Assembly: GCA_030267565.1 (NCBI GenBank)
Contig: BRXU01000004.1
Location: 4,408,501 to 4,472,500, forward strand
Reading direction: 5' to 3'
DNA from: Pleodorina starrii
Taxonomy: Eukaryota > Chlorophyta > Chlorophyceae > Chlamydomonadales > Volvocaceae
Length of the DNA: 64,000 bases
Shown here piece after piece: positions 24,401 to 36,453 of this stretch. Within the stretch, counting starts at the first letter, position 1; every line of letters starts with the position of its first letter. The notes below the pieces were generated by a model. That model did no database searches and was not told the origin of the DNA. It was given only the letters and a program-made list of their open reading frames with translations. A program made the translations under genes and the position numbers.

Positions 24401-27400
24401 GTGGCCGCGTGCGCTGCGCGCTCCGCCTCCAGCGCTGCCTCTGTCTCGTGCTGCTGCCTGGCGCTGCTGCGCTGCAGCTCCGCGTGCAGCTCGCCCAGCC
24501 GTGTCAGCTCCTCGCGCATGGCCTCCACGGCCTGCGAGCGGCCCAGCTGCCGCTCGTGGCTGCTCTCCAGGTCGGCCAGCTGCTGCCGCAGCTTGTTGTT
24601 GATGGCCTGTTGTGTTGTTGTTGTTGATGCGGGTGATGTGACCCGAGGGGTCAGTGGGCCAATGGACGGGGTAGAGCACGTTGTGGCTTAGCAGCGGTTC
24701 CCTGCCTGCTGTGAGGGCCAGGTCTGCGTACCCCCCTGTGAAGGCGCCCAGCCGTTGGCCCCACTTGGCCCCACGGGATTCCGCTCGGCCCCTGCAAGTT
24801 CGCTGGTCCGCACCCAGACGTATCCCGCTCCCGAACCCCGCCCGGCCCGACCTGCATGTTCTGAAGCTGGCGGTAAATCTCCTCGGGGCACGACTGCGGC
24901 GGGCGCTTGGCCGCCACATTGACCTGCGCAAAGGTGCGGATGTTGCGGGCGCGCTGCGCAAACATGAGCGTGCTCTTGGTCACGGGCACGTCGGCCAGGA
25001 AGCGGCTCACGGTCGTCACCAGCGCCACGCGCGCCTTGCGCGGGTCGAGACCCTCCTGCAGCACCTGCGATAGGTGCCACCGAGTGACGCGCGGCACCGG
25101 CCAGCGTGCAGAGCATTGTGGAGTGACAAGGCGGGAGAGAAAGGCAGGGAGGGGAGCTTGTTGGTTCAGCGAGCTGCGCTGGAGCTCTTGGGGAATCAAG
25201 GGGGAGCAATACCGGGTTGCGGTGTTCCGAAGAAGGAAGGAGCGGAGAGGGTGGCTTGGGCGGCGGCGGCGTGAGGGCGATCTGGCGGGCTCGGGGAGCC
25301 CGCAGGTTGGCACGCACGGCGCAAGCACGACTGCCATCGTCGCGCCCGCACCCACCCTCGGGATACAACTCGCCCGGTCCTTTCTCCCTGCCCAACGCGA
25401 CGCTTGCGTGCGTTCCCGAGACGTCCATCCATCCATCTATCCAGCGTCCCTGCCCTACCCCGCCACCCCACCTGCGTGAGGAGCGAGTCCCTGTACGGCA
25501 CGTGCATGCTGCAGTTGGACAGGCTGTTGACCACCCGCTCCAGCGCCTGCAGCGACTTGTTGATGTGGATGGTTTCGCTCTGCTGCGTGCTGCTGGACGC
25601 GTTCGACATGCTCTCGCTGCCTGAGGGCGGGCGGCCGGGCGGCCGGGGATCCAACGCGGCGCGGCGCAGAGCCGCACGGCGCCGGCTGGGTGATCAAGCT
25701 GGTCGTGGCCACGTCGAATATGCGTAGGGCCTGGCGGAAATGCGCCTCGCGCGGGTATCATAGGATGGGCACGTGCAAAGGGTGCAGCTGCTGCATTGGA
25801 CCTGTCCTCGCGCAAAACAAACGCTTGTGCGCGCGTCCCACTGCTCCTGGGCTGCCCTGCCTTTAATGGCTCGGATTGGCCACTGCCCGAAAGCGTTCCT
25901 GGGTGCCAATCGCAAAGTCTTTAAACCATTTGCGCTTCTTCGCTGTTGAGATGTCCGATGAAACGCACCCGGGGCTGGGGCATCCCAGCCGTGAGGCACA
26001 CCATACCACACGGGAACCCAGTAGCGCATCACAGAGGCACCTCTGCATGCCGGGACTTGACTCGCGCCCTCCGCCCGCACCTCCAACGCGCGCACATCCC
26101 TTTTACCCTCAGCGCCTCTTTCCATCTGCTGCTCTAACTGCTCCTGGTCCGAGCCCACCAGTCGTCCCGCGCCTGCCGCCGGAGCGCCCTGCCCACTGAA
26201 ACGACCCCATCGCCCCCGCCCCAGCCCTCTTCCATCCCAGCCTACCCGCAAGGTCCACCAGGAAGAGCGTCGAGTCCACGCCCTGCTCGTCCGGCCCCGC
26301 GGCCAGCTGCTCCAGCCGCAGCTTGACGAAGGCGTGGCTGCGGCTGCTGGTGGCGTTGCGGACCGTGGCGTCCCGGGCCCGGAGCTGCAGAGCCTCCAGC
26401 ACCAGCCCGATCGCCTCGCACGCTGCGGCGCGGATTCCCGGGGGGGGGTCGCCGCGGTTGACATGACGGTACCAGACCAACCCCATTAACAAGCCTCCAC
26501 TACACGATGGCTTTTGCGCCTCATGCAGCAGCCATGTTACTGAGCAGCCATGCACCCGGATCCACCGATTCACGGATTCTCTTTCCTGACCTCCCTCCTT
26601 CAACTGCCCAACCCAAGCCTTGTCACCGCGCCTGGGTCCCCATCGCTGCTGGGCTGGGGAACTGGCGCGGCCCGCCCTCCGGCGGCTCGAGGAACAGCCC
26701 CGCCAGCTCTCTTTTCTGCCAATTTACAAACCGCCAGCTCCCTCCGCTCCTCACCGTCAGTGACCTGTTTTGGCCTGTGCTGGTGGTAGTCGGTCATGCC
26801 CTTGACCAGCGGCCGCTTCTCCACCCCCGCGGCGTCCAGCAGGCTGAACAGCTCGTCATTGTACACCTCAAACACGGAGGCGCTCAGGCGCGTCAGGTGC
26901 GTGCGCAGGCAGATCTGCTCGTCGATGCGGTTCAGCACCAGGTGCAACAGGCCCTGAGCCTGCTCGCAGAGACGTTGGGGGGGCAGAGAGAGAGAGAGGC
27001 GCAGAGCCACGCGGAGAGTTGTTTCGGGGTTGAATTGCGCAGGCCTGCCGTCGTACTGAGGTTCCGGGATTATTGCCGTACCTGCGCGTCCGGTTCGTTG
27101 CAGCCAAACATGGTGTACGTTTTGCCTGAGCCGGTCTGGCCGTACGCCATGATGGAAACGTTCACGCCGCTGACGTATTGCCGAAGCAGGCCCCCGCCAA
27201 TGGCTGCGGGAATTCAGAAGGTTATCAGCGTTGACGGCGGTCGAGCGGTGGGGCCAGGCGGAGCGTGTTTAGCGGAAGCTCGTGGAACTCGTCGGCCGTG
27301 CGTACCACAACGGACGCGCAGCACTGCACATACCGTCAAACACCTCATGGTTGGTGGCATCGTCCAGGACCCCGTCAAAGTCGGAAAACCTACGGTGCGG

Positions 27401-28004
27401 GGGCAGTGATTCAGCGCCGGTGCGCAGGCGCCCCAGAGGGGCTCGAGCCGCACGGGGCAGCCGGCCTCACCAGTTCTCCTTGCTGTTGGCCGCTGGCAGA
27501 ACAATGCCGCGCTTGCCATTATTTTCGTCAATTTCCAGCGCCTCTTTGGTGCGGCCTGCGCATCCCAGAGGCCAGGGATGGGAGCCTTGGGCAGCAACTG
27601 CGGCGCGGCAAGGCCCTACTCCATGGCGACAGGTGCTTACCCTGCTTAATGTCCTCTTCCATTACAGGCTTCACTCGAACGAAAACCTACTTCCGGGTGC
27701 CGGTGTTCCGTCAGTGCTAACGGCTGACAGCCATCATTGAACAGCGGCTGAGTAAAAAGCAGCGGCGACGCACCTTGACCGAGTCGACATGGCAAGGAGA
27801 TGGGCGTCGTTTAAAGCTGGTTGATGCCTCGCTCAAGAGTAGCGGTTTCGGCTTCAGACAGGTGAACGCCGGGCGGGACAGAAAGTTGCCCCGCGGCGTC
27901 CTTGCAACGCTCTTAGGCGTAGAAACAGTGCTTTCCGGTTCAGGTTCCATCTCGACACGTCCCAAAGTCATTCGGCCTAACGTTTTTGCGAAGGCAGCTT
28001 TCAT
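21470..28004 (-). CDS. Kinesin-like protein, N-terminal motor with long coiled coil
   Basis: Microtubule motor ATPase. Exons: 28004-27774, 27686-27641, 27555-27471, 27389-27334, 27203-27082, 26959-26755, 26422-26246, 25620-25472, 25064-24852, 24606-24160, 23830-22640, 22291-21470; about 1247 residues if the last exon is read to its stop. A head of about 75 residues is followed by the motor from VFVRVKPV: P-loop GQTGSGKT (about 161-168), switch I NATSSRSH (about 271-278), switch II DLAGSE (split by an intron) and HINKSLQAL. Two Glu/Ala/Arg-rich coiled-coil exons follow (about residues 430-975), then a Pro/Ala/Gly-rich tail. The ATG at 28004 is preferred because the frame upstream opens only with GTG. 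A possible donor (AACCAG/GTGGGT, about 21569) could replace the last ~34 residues. Motor sequence is divergent, so the kinesin family is unassigned. Confidence 0.9.
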
Positions 28005-28309
28005 TTTTACTATTTGTACAAGCCCTTTCACGGCATCGTCAAGTTACCAGTCAAGTGACCTTGTTATAATAATTCATATAGCCGAGTTCATAAAAGCGTA
28101 GAGTCAGGAGGTTTTGCAAGGAGCAGCAGGAGCTACAGTAACTGTGGGCTCGGATCCAGGTTCCAAGCATCATAACGCACAAACACAGTTATCCGGTTAT
28201 CGCAGCGACCCTCACAACGAGCCCGTCAAATATATGCATCATATCATCCTCATCAAAACACTCCCCCCAGGCGATTACACTAGCTCAGGCCGCCAGAGCG
28301 GCTAGCATC
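28005..28309 (-). promoter_or_regulatory. Short intergenic gap between RS-protein stop and kinesin start
   Basis: 305 bp separating two minus-strand genes. It must hold the RS-protein 3' UTR and the kinesin promoter and 5' UTR. No coding exon seen. Confidence 0.55.
28275..28279 (-). terminator. Poly(A) signal TGTAA for the RS-rich gene
   Basis: TTACA on +, TGTAA on the transcribed strand, about 31 nt past the stop. TGTAA is the usual chlamydomonadalean polyadenylation signal. The short distance makes this a candidate only. Confidence 0.4.
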
Positions 28310-31300
28310 TCATGGGTGAAAGCCTGCAAAGCTGCCTCCTGGCGGCGGAACCACCTGTTGTGGCGGCAAAGCCGAAGGTGGCTGCACGGGATGCGCTGCT
28401 GCGCTGGATGCGTTCGGCACCGGCGGCGCTGGCGCAGCTGGCGGTGGTGATGCCAGCGGAGGCGGGGGCGGAAGCAGCGCCGGCGGAGGCTGAGCCGCCG
28501 CCTGCTGTGGACCCACCGGGGCCTGCATGTCAGCTGGTGGAACGGGTGGTGCCGCAGCCGCCGCTGCCGCTACTGCAGGGGGCGGCGGCGCCGCGGCCGC
28601 CGCCACCGCAGGGCCTGGTGAAGCTGCTGCCGCTGCCGCGAGGTGTACCGGAGCTGCCGCCGCTGTCGCAGGGGGCGGCGAAGCCGCCGCGGGAGGAGAT
28701 GCTGCAGGCACCGGCACCGGCTGGCGCACGGACGCCGCGGAGCTGGCGACGGACGCCACGGAGGCGGTCCGCGTCCGTGGCGCGCTGGCGGGCGCCCCCT
28801 CTGCCGCCGACGCCAGCGACGCCGCCGAAGCCAGCGAACGGCCGCTGGCCGCCGACAAAACGCTGCCCGCGCGCCGAAGCCCCGACGGCCCCGACCGCGG
28901 CGTGCTCGTGCCCGCCGCCCCCTCGCCGTCCTCCTCGCCAAGGTCCCCGCCGCGCCGCGACGGCGTGCGCGACGCCAGCCCCTGTCCACTCACGACGCTG
29001 CTGCCGCTGCCGCCGCGCATCCCCGTAGGCGTCGCGCTGCCGCTGCCACGGCTGCGTGGCAAGAGGCCGCGATCCTCCTCCGCCGCCGCAGCCACCACCT
29101 CCTCCTCCTCGTCCTCCTCACCCTCCTCGTCGCTCGTGTCCGGGATCACGTAGCCCTCGCCCCGCTGCGTCACCTTCTTGGCCTTTATGTTGCCCGTCTT
29201 CGTCCGGAGCCGCTCCTTGCGGCTCACCGGCGCCGGCGGCGCCGGCGGATGCGCGTCGTCCTCGCCGGCGGCGGCGCGGGAGCGCGCAGCGCGCTCAGGC
29301 GACCGCGACGGCGACGCCCGCCGAGAGCGCGAGCCCCCTCGCTCCCGCTCGTGGCGCCGCCGCCGCTCCTTCCCCTCGTGGCGCCCCAGCCTGGCCTCCC
29401 GCTCCCGGCTTCGCATCTCCCGCTCCCGGCTCCGAAACGCCCGCTCCCGGCTGCGGTGCTCTCGCTCGCGGCTGCGGTGCGCGCGCTCCAGCGCGCGGTC
29501 ATGCCGCTCCCGCTCCCGCTCCCTCTCGCGGTCGCGGTCGCGGTCATCGGTGCGCCGCCGGCTGTCGTGCGGCTCGCGGCTGCGGCTGCCGCCCCGCCGC
29601 TCGCGGCTGCGGCTGCGCTCCCCTCGGCTGCTGCGACAGTGGCTGTGGCCGTGACCGCGACCGTGCTCGCGGCGGCGGCTGCGGCTGTGGCCGTGCCGCT
29701 CGCGGCGGTGCTCTGGGTCGCGGCTGTGGTCCCGCCGCCGGTGCCGCTCCGCATCCTCTCCCCGCACACGCTCTCCGCCCTCCGCACGACCCAGCTCTGC
29801 GCGATCGTGCTTGCGGTGACGGTGACGGCTGCTGCTCCGCTCGCGGCGGCGGTGGTGGTGGTGGTCGGGCTTGCGCGGGTCGACGCCGCGGGGCCGCGCC
29901 TCCGCGCCGCCGCCGCCCTCATGCTCCCCGTGCCCGGACCTGCGCCGACGCTCCCGGGAGGGGCTGCGGCGATGCCGGCTGGCGTCGTCGCCCCGCCGCT
30001 GGCCGCTGTTCTTGGGCCGGGCTCCATGGTCCCGTCCCGCGACCACCTCACGACCCTCATGCCGGCGCCGCCGATCCCCGTGGCTCGGGCTTCGGCTACT
30101 GCGCCGGTGACCGCTGCCTGGCTCCTCGCGCCGGCTGCGGCCGTGGCTGTGACGGCGGCGGCGGCGGCGGCTGGAGTCGCGCTCCTCGTGCCGTCGCCGG
30201 CGCTGCGCCTCGTCGCCTCCGGGGCTGTGGCGGCGGCGCTCAGCGCGGCGACGGCGCTCCCGCTCCCCGTCGCTGCCGCCGGGGTGCCGCCGCCGCGGGC
30301 TCCGGCTGCTGCTGCTGCGCCGCTGCCGCGGCGGCGGCGGCGCAGCCGCTGCCAGGTCCGACCGGCGGCTTGGCGGCGTCCGCGCCGACGCGTCGCTGGC
30401 GGCCGTCAGTTGCGACGGCGCGGCGGAGCGCGTCGGACTCTGCCGTCGCTGCCGGCTGTGGCGGCGCCGCGGGCTGCGACTGTGGTGGCGGTCCCGACGG
30501 TGCTCCTGGTGACTCCCGTTGCGTGGGGTCGACGGCGCGGGCGAGGGCAGCGGTGAGGGCGCGGGCGGCGTCGCGCGGCTCGCGGGGGAGGCGCTGCGGG
30601 AGCCGGCGCCGGCCTCGGCGGCGTCGTCGCGCCGGTGCCGGCGGCTCCGGCTGCCGTGACGGTGGTGGGGGTCATGGTAGTAGTGTTGGTGGTGGTGGTA
30701 GTGGTGCTGAGACCCGCCGCGGGGCTCCTCCCGCCTATGCCGCCGGTGGTGCTTCTTCCCAGCGCTTCCACGGCTGCTACTGCCGCTGCTGCTGCTGCTC
30801 CGGCTGCTGTCGCTGCGGCTGGAGCTCCCGCTTCGGCCGCGGCTGCCGCTGCCGGACCCGCTGCTCTTCTTGCCGTCACTGCCGTGACGGCTGGCCGGCC
30901 GGTCGGGCTTCGCCGCCGGCGGGACGGCGGCGGCGGTGGCGGCGCGGCCGCCGCGGGCCGCCGCGCCCGCCTGGCTGCCGGCCTCCTCGGGGTCAACGAG
31001 GAGCAGGCCGTCCTCCTGTATGTCGCCGCCGAAGTTGTAAACAAGGGGCTGCACCTCCCTGTCGCACGGGCGGACGCAGGGGGCAGCGGCGGGGATGCTG
31101 TTAGTGCGGTCGTGTTGAGGTCGTAGCGGCGGCGCAAGTCCGCAGGAGACACGGCAGCAGGTCGGGTTTGGCAGTGAAGGTGCCCGCTGATGCGGCGCCA
31201 CTCAGGGGGCGGCCGTCATGCGCCAACACGGTCCATACGGACGTCTCCGCTACAGTGCACGGAGGGCCAGCTGGCCCGCTGGCTCTACTCTTTTCGAGGG

Positions 31301-32109
31301 TCTGGAGCCCAATAGGAGCCCAGTAACAACCAGAACGACAACGCGGGGTCACATTTCGGCGGTGGCGGCGGTGACAGATCAGCGAGCGGGGATGGTTTGC
31401 AGGGCAGCAAGAACCAGGCTTCCACTTACGGGTGCCCGCTGATGCTGACGCGGCCGAGGATTTGGAAGTCGTGTCCTGTGGGGTTGTCGTGGGATGAGGA
31501 ACCTGGCGGGTTTCTTATGCCATCAGGCTCGTGTGTACCGGGCACCGGTGCCGGCAGGGGAACAGATCAGCATTGCATCCCTACCCACCTTGGCTAGAGT
31601 CACACAGACGCAAGGATAAAAATTTTTGGCAGCTCCCAGCCAATCGTCGCAGCCAATCGTCGCCCCTCTTATCACTCACTTCGCAAGAGCTCCTGGAGCT
31701 TGTTGGCGTCGCGCTGGGCCTTCAGGCGATCGATTTCCTCATTCACATAGAAGTGGCGGCCCGGCTTGTGAGGTTGCTTGAGGTACTGAACGATTGGGCA
31801 GAAAATGCGAAGCGAGAAGAGGGCCGGTGAAAGGTGCAACGCCCCGTACGAGGCGACGAACAGCGCAAAACGGCCCAAGCCGCCGTGTTCACCGCTGCGG
31901 GCTTCAACGGTAGCTGCACTGCAAGGGGTCTAGATACTTACCACGAAGGGGCCCTTGGCCTTTCGTTGCTTGATTTCGGGTTCCGTCGCCCGCTCGGCCA
32001 GACCCCGGACCCAGTCCCTTTCCGCGTCACTCGGCGCTTGGCTGTCCACAATTGATTCGACATCACTTCCACCGAAAGCATCCTTCAGTATCCTGACCTC
32101 CCTGCGCAT
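28310..32109 (-). CDS. RS-rich presumed nuclear protein with conserved-looking N-terminal module
   Basis: Exons: 32109-31942, 31785-31680, 31502-31430, 31097-28310; phases agree and give 1044 residues. Residues 1-150 are ordinary globular sequence (for example GRHFYVNEEIDRLKAQRD, GHDFQILGRVSISGHP, VQPLVYNFGGDIQEDG). They are followed by about 500 residues dominated by Arg/Ser/Arg-Glu/His dipeptides, then a Lys/acidic segment (about 740-780, RTKTGNIKAKKV then TSDEEGEEDEEEE), and a Pro/Ala-rich tail. The composition resembles SR-related splicing or nuclear-speckle proteins. I do not recognise the N-terminal module and assign no specific function. The first exon encodes only 56 residues and is easily missed. 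Long antisense ORFs across the RS region are compositional artefacts. Confidence 0.82.
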
Positions 32110-33009
32110 TCGGTTTTCAGTTACTCCCTACCGGCCGATTCGCAGGTCAGCCCTTTTGTGCGCCATGACTGAGAGCGCCATGAATGTTCATGCCGAAATT
32201 GATATGGGTCCGCTCCCAGCGCGGCAGGACTCACTCGTCTTCGCTTGACATTTCAGCGCAGCAGGCTGGTGTTCGCTAGCCCCCGACTTGACAGTTCATG
32301 GCCCAGTTTTAGAATAACGCTGACTGCTGTTGTCACACATGTCAGCGTTAGGGTATCACGGTTTCCGGGCGGTTATTTGGGCAAACAGGGTGATGTTCGG
32401 TTGCTCGCTTGCATCAGTGAAAAAAGGCTTGCAGCAGTCACAACCGTAGACTGGAAGTTGTATTATAAAGCGCAGGCAACGGCTCACAACACAGAGGCCG
32501 CAACTTTGTCGTGCTGTCGTGCAGCCTATGCAAGTCCACTCTTTGCGGGGATGCGCCTCGCCTTATGCGATGGCTTTGTGAAATGTATGCCACAACAGAG
32601 TGATACTTGATACATACTGCTGATCACAATTGTCGGGCTGAACAGAGGCCTGGGATGCTAACCACCAGCCACCTGACGCAAGTACTCAAATTGAGACCTC
32701 GAGCAATCACATCTAATCTCGCCTCGCTGGTTACGAGGCACAAAAGGTTAATCGTAATCGCAGGAGCGCAAGCAGGCCCGCAGCAAGAACCCCAATCGCC
32801 AGGTGAGGCCGACGGCCTTGCGGACGCAATGAAGGGGACCCGTGGCTACAGATGGCAACCCTCAACTGCATGCTGGCTAGACTAAATACTTGCCCAATTC
32901 ATCCCCCCAACCCCGCTCCAAACCGTCCTCGCCCCCCGTGCCCGTACTCACTCCCGGCGACGCCGCCCGCCCAGGACAGCGGCTGCAATCGGCCCCCTGG
33001 CGCGCCGCC
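32110..33009. promoter_or_regulatory. Intergenic region between divergent RS-protein and PDXK genes
   Basis: 900 bp between opposite start codons. It has more AT than the flanks and no convincing exon. Likely contains both promoters. Confidence 0.55.
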
Positions 33010-36000
33010 ATGGAGAGCGGACAGCCCCTGCCGCGCGTGCTGTCCGTGCAATCGCACGTTGTGCACGGCTACGTCGGCAACAAATGCGCCGTTTTTCCGC
33101 TGCAGCTGCTTGGCATGGAAGTGCGTGGTGGGCCATGTTGGCCGGGGACTTGGGCCACGCGCGGGCGATCTGGGTCCTGGCTTGGGCCGGATAAAGACGA
33201 CGTCTCAGCCGCGCAGCGGCTCAGCCCCAGTCATATGCTCCAATCCCGCGGAAGCGCCAGACGCGCGCAAGGGCGACTTGCTGCTGCGTTGCTGTAGCGG
33301 AGAGGCCCCGGCTTTGGCCGGGTTGACTCGAGCGGGCTGTTTCCCGACCCCTCCAAATCGGGTCCCCTCAACCCCCTGCCGCGCCCTCCCACCCACCTAC
33401 CCAAATGCCGTCTGGCCTTGTGCTGCCATCACCGCCGCCCCCCCTCCAGCTTATCACTCCCTGACCCCCTCCACCGCTTTGTCCCCCGCCTGCGCCTGCG
33501 GCTGGCCTTTCTTGCCGCCCGCCACTGCCCTCTCCACCGCAACCGCCCGCCAGGTTGACCCCATCTACAGCGTGCAGTTCTCCAACCACACCGGCTACCC
33601 AAGCTTCAAGGGCTCCGTATTCGACGGAGACCAGCTGCGGGCGCTGGCGGCGGGGCTGGAGGCAAACGGCCTGCTTACGCACACGCACTTGCTGACGGGT
33701 GGGTGAGGGCCTGCGGGTAGGGCTGGGGCGAGGGTTGCGGGGCGAGGGTTGGGGAAGCGGCGATGGCGGCGCAGCGAGGCTCGCGTACTCCCACTTGTCT
33801 GGGCATGCGTGCACCCACTGACCTACAGATCTCTCGTCCAGCGCGCAAAATGGATCCTCCTCTCCGTGCCTCTGCCACTCATCTCTACCCGCGCCTCCGC
33901 CTCCTCCGCCGCGGCTGTCCCTGCCTCTTCCTCTTATTTCAAACCCGGCTTTCTCCTCCGCCTCCGCCTCCGCCTCCACCGCTGTCTCTGCCTCTTCCGC
34001 TTACCTCTGTCCCGACCTCCGCCTCCGCCTCCGCCTGCGTCTCTGTCCTCCAGGCTACATCGGCAGTCTGTCGCTGCTGCAGTCCATTGCTGAGCTGTGC
34101 AGCCAGCTCAAGCGCCACTCGCCCAACCTCACATACGGTGAGCGCACGACACCACCCGCTTGGGCCGCCCGACCGCACATGCAGCTTCCTGCCCTCTGAC
34201 AAGCAGGCGAATTGCACCGCACCGCACCGCAAAAATGAACACATTCCTCCGTTTCCGTTTGGTTTCAAACACCACACGCCCGACGGCCCGCTCCCCTGCC
34301 CCCCCCCCCCCGCTCCCCGTTCGCCACAATCGCCTGTGCCCCGCTCCGCTCCGCTCCCACACCCGCTCCCACTCGCCGGCTCCAGCTCTGCTTCACGCCG
34401 CTTCCGCATCCGCTCCCGCTGACCCCCGCTAATCCCCGCTTTTCACTTCTCTCCCGCTCCCGCTCCCGCTCTGTCCCCCTCGCCGGCAAGTGTGCGACCC
34501 GGTGTTGGGCGACGAGGGGCGGCTGTACGCGCCTCGCGAGCTGGTGGATGCCTACGCCGCCTCCATCGTGCCGCTCGCCTCGGTGCTGGTTCCCAACCAG
34601 TTCGAGGCGGAGCTCCTCACCGGCGGCAAGCCCATCGCCAGCCTAGACGACGCGCTGGCGGCGGCGGAGGCGCTGATGGAGCGCGGGCCGCACACGGTGG
34701 TGATCACGAGCATGGCGCTGCCTGCCGACCCACGGGTCATCACACTGGTGGCGGCCACGCGGCTGCCGCAGCGGGCAGACGGGCGGCTGGGCGGCGCGGC
34801 GCGGCTGCAGATGCGGATAGACCGGATCAACGCCTACTTTACGGGGACAGGTGAGTGAAGGGAGGGTGGGGGAGGGGGCATCGGTGGGTGTGGGTGGGTG
34901 GGGGGGCGTGGGTAGGAGGGTGGGTGGGAGAGCGGGCGCGGGCGGGTGTGTGAGTGAGCGTGTTGGAGGGTGGGGCGGGGTGTAGGTGGGTGCGTAGTTC
35001 GGAGCCACCCTATCACCTGCTACGCTTTGTAGGATCAGGCGGATGGCGGACCGCGGCGTTGTATGTGCTTCCCTGCCCGCAGCCCATCACACCCTCCGCT
35101 TCGCCGTCCCCCTCCCGACTCCTTTTCCTTTACTGATCCCGAAATTCCAATCCCCTTCCTCATCTCCGCCCCCGTGCCTGGCCTGTCTGCATCTCCGCAT
35201 CGCGCTTCCGCCGACGCCACCGCCGCCCGCCCCTCCTCGAGCCCCCAGGCGACCTGTTTGCTGCGCTGCTGCTAGCTTGGATGCACCACCATCCGGGCGA
35301 CTTGGCGACTGCGCTGGAGAAGGCGGTGGGGGGGCTGCAAGCGGTGCTGGCGGATACGGTGCGGCACTGCGGCCCGGCGGCGTTGGCGGCGGAGCGCTCC
35401 TCCGAGGTAGGGAGGCGTGGGAGGCGTTGGGGCGGGGGGGGGGTTGGGGAGATGGGGACACGTCGACACGCGCCAGCCAGCAACCCCGGGGGCCCTGCAG
35501 TGCTTTTGCCTCCGCCTCGCTTGCGCGGGCCGCGGCGATGGCGGCGGCGGTGCTGCCTCCGCAACTGCGGTATGGATGATGGATGGCGGCGGGCAGAGCG
35601 CCGCAGAAGCTCATGAGCGCCTCAGCTGTATCGAGCCGCCACGCGTCTGTGTTCTCAATGTCAGCGCCCTCCTCTTGCCCCCCGCCCCTTTGACGCGTTT
35701 CTCGCTTGTGTTACCCTGCCCTCTGTTCGCTGCGCCTTGCCACTGCCACTGTCAGGTGTGTGCGCTGCGGGAGCTGCGGCTGATACCCTGCCAGGGGCAG
35801 CTGCAGGACCCGCCCATCCGCTACCGCTGCGAGGTGGCGGAGGTGGAGCGGGGAGGGTCGGCGGGGCTCGAGACCGGCGAGACGGGGACGGGCAGGCGGT
35901 CGGCGGCGGCGGAGGTGGCAGCAGGGACGGCGGACGTAGCTGCGCAGCTCGTCGGCGCCGCTGCGGCCGCCGCCGACGCGCGCGTGGTTGCGGCGTCGGA

Positions 36001-36013
36001 GGCCGGCGCGTGA
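33010..36013 (+). CDS. PDXK: Pyridoxal kinase
   Basis: ATP-dependent kinase of the vitamin B6 salvage pathway, phosphorylating pyridoxal, pyridoxine and pyridoxamine at the 5'-hydroxyl. Exons: 33010-33120, 33554-33698, 34054-34137, 34491-34850, 35249-35406, 35756-36013; 371 residues. Hallmarks: [20 protein letters not shown] near the N-terminus, [38 protein letters not shown], and the catalytic TGTGD (about 231-235) split across the exon 4/5 junction. The start has a strong GCCATGG context and gives the expected N-terminus. The C-terminus carries about 60 extra Ala/Glu/Arg-rich residues beyond the normal kinase fold, making it longer than the usual ~310 residues. No transit peptide is evident, so a cytosolic location is likely. 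Confidence 0.95.
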
Positions 36014-36259
36014 GGCGTCGGCGCGCGGGGCACGTGGGCCTGCGAAGCCGTGGCGCGTTGGTCGAGACTTGAGGCGACGAGCTGCGGATTCCGTGAATTG
36101 GGTAACCAGTGGAGCTGAAGCTGGAGGATCGCCGGTGCCCGTTCCGCTGCAAGTGGGGGCTGGCGGCCATTGGGGCCCGCTGCTGAGCGGGCGGTCAGGC
36201 GCCCGACGCCGCACGCCAGCGCATATACATACGACGCATATTACGAACGCCGGGTGGGG

Positions 36260-36264
36260 TGTAA
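36260..36264 (+). terminator. Poly(A) signal TGTAA for PDXK
   Basis: First clear TGTAA, about 247 nt after the PDXK stop, a normal 3' UTR length for this group. Confidence 0.5.
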
Positions 36265-36431
36265 AAGCAATACAGACCGCAACGATGGAACTGAGGCGAG
36301 GAGGTTGGAGGAAGGGGGCAGGGCCAGCAGGCCCTACCCTGCAAGCCTCGGCGCCGGAAGGGCGGAGGTCCATACCGCCTGCTGGAGAGCGCGTACCGCA
36401 CACAAACTCGGATAAGTGTATCCGAATATAT

Positions 36432-36453
36432 AAATATAAATATATTTATATTT
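36432..36453. repeat. Perfect 22-bp AT-only palindrome
   Basis: AAATATAAATATATTTATATTT is identical to its reverse complement and contains no G or C, in an otherwise GC-rich region. Confidence 0.9.

Noticed and set aside
28004..28031. Kinesin start nine codons upstream at 28031
   Set aside because: That codon is GTG on the minus strand; the first ATG in frame is at 28004.
28643..31104. Plus-strand ORFs of 637 and 682 codons opposite the RS-rich gene
   Set aside because: They are antisense shadows of Arg/Ser and Ala/Pro codon repeats (GC-rich triplets give open frames on both strands). They have no domain and conflict with the well-phased minus-strand gene.
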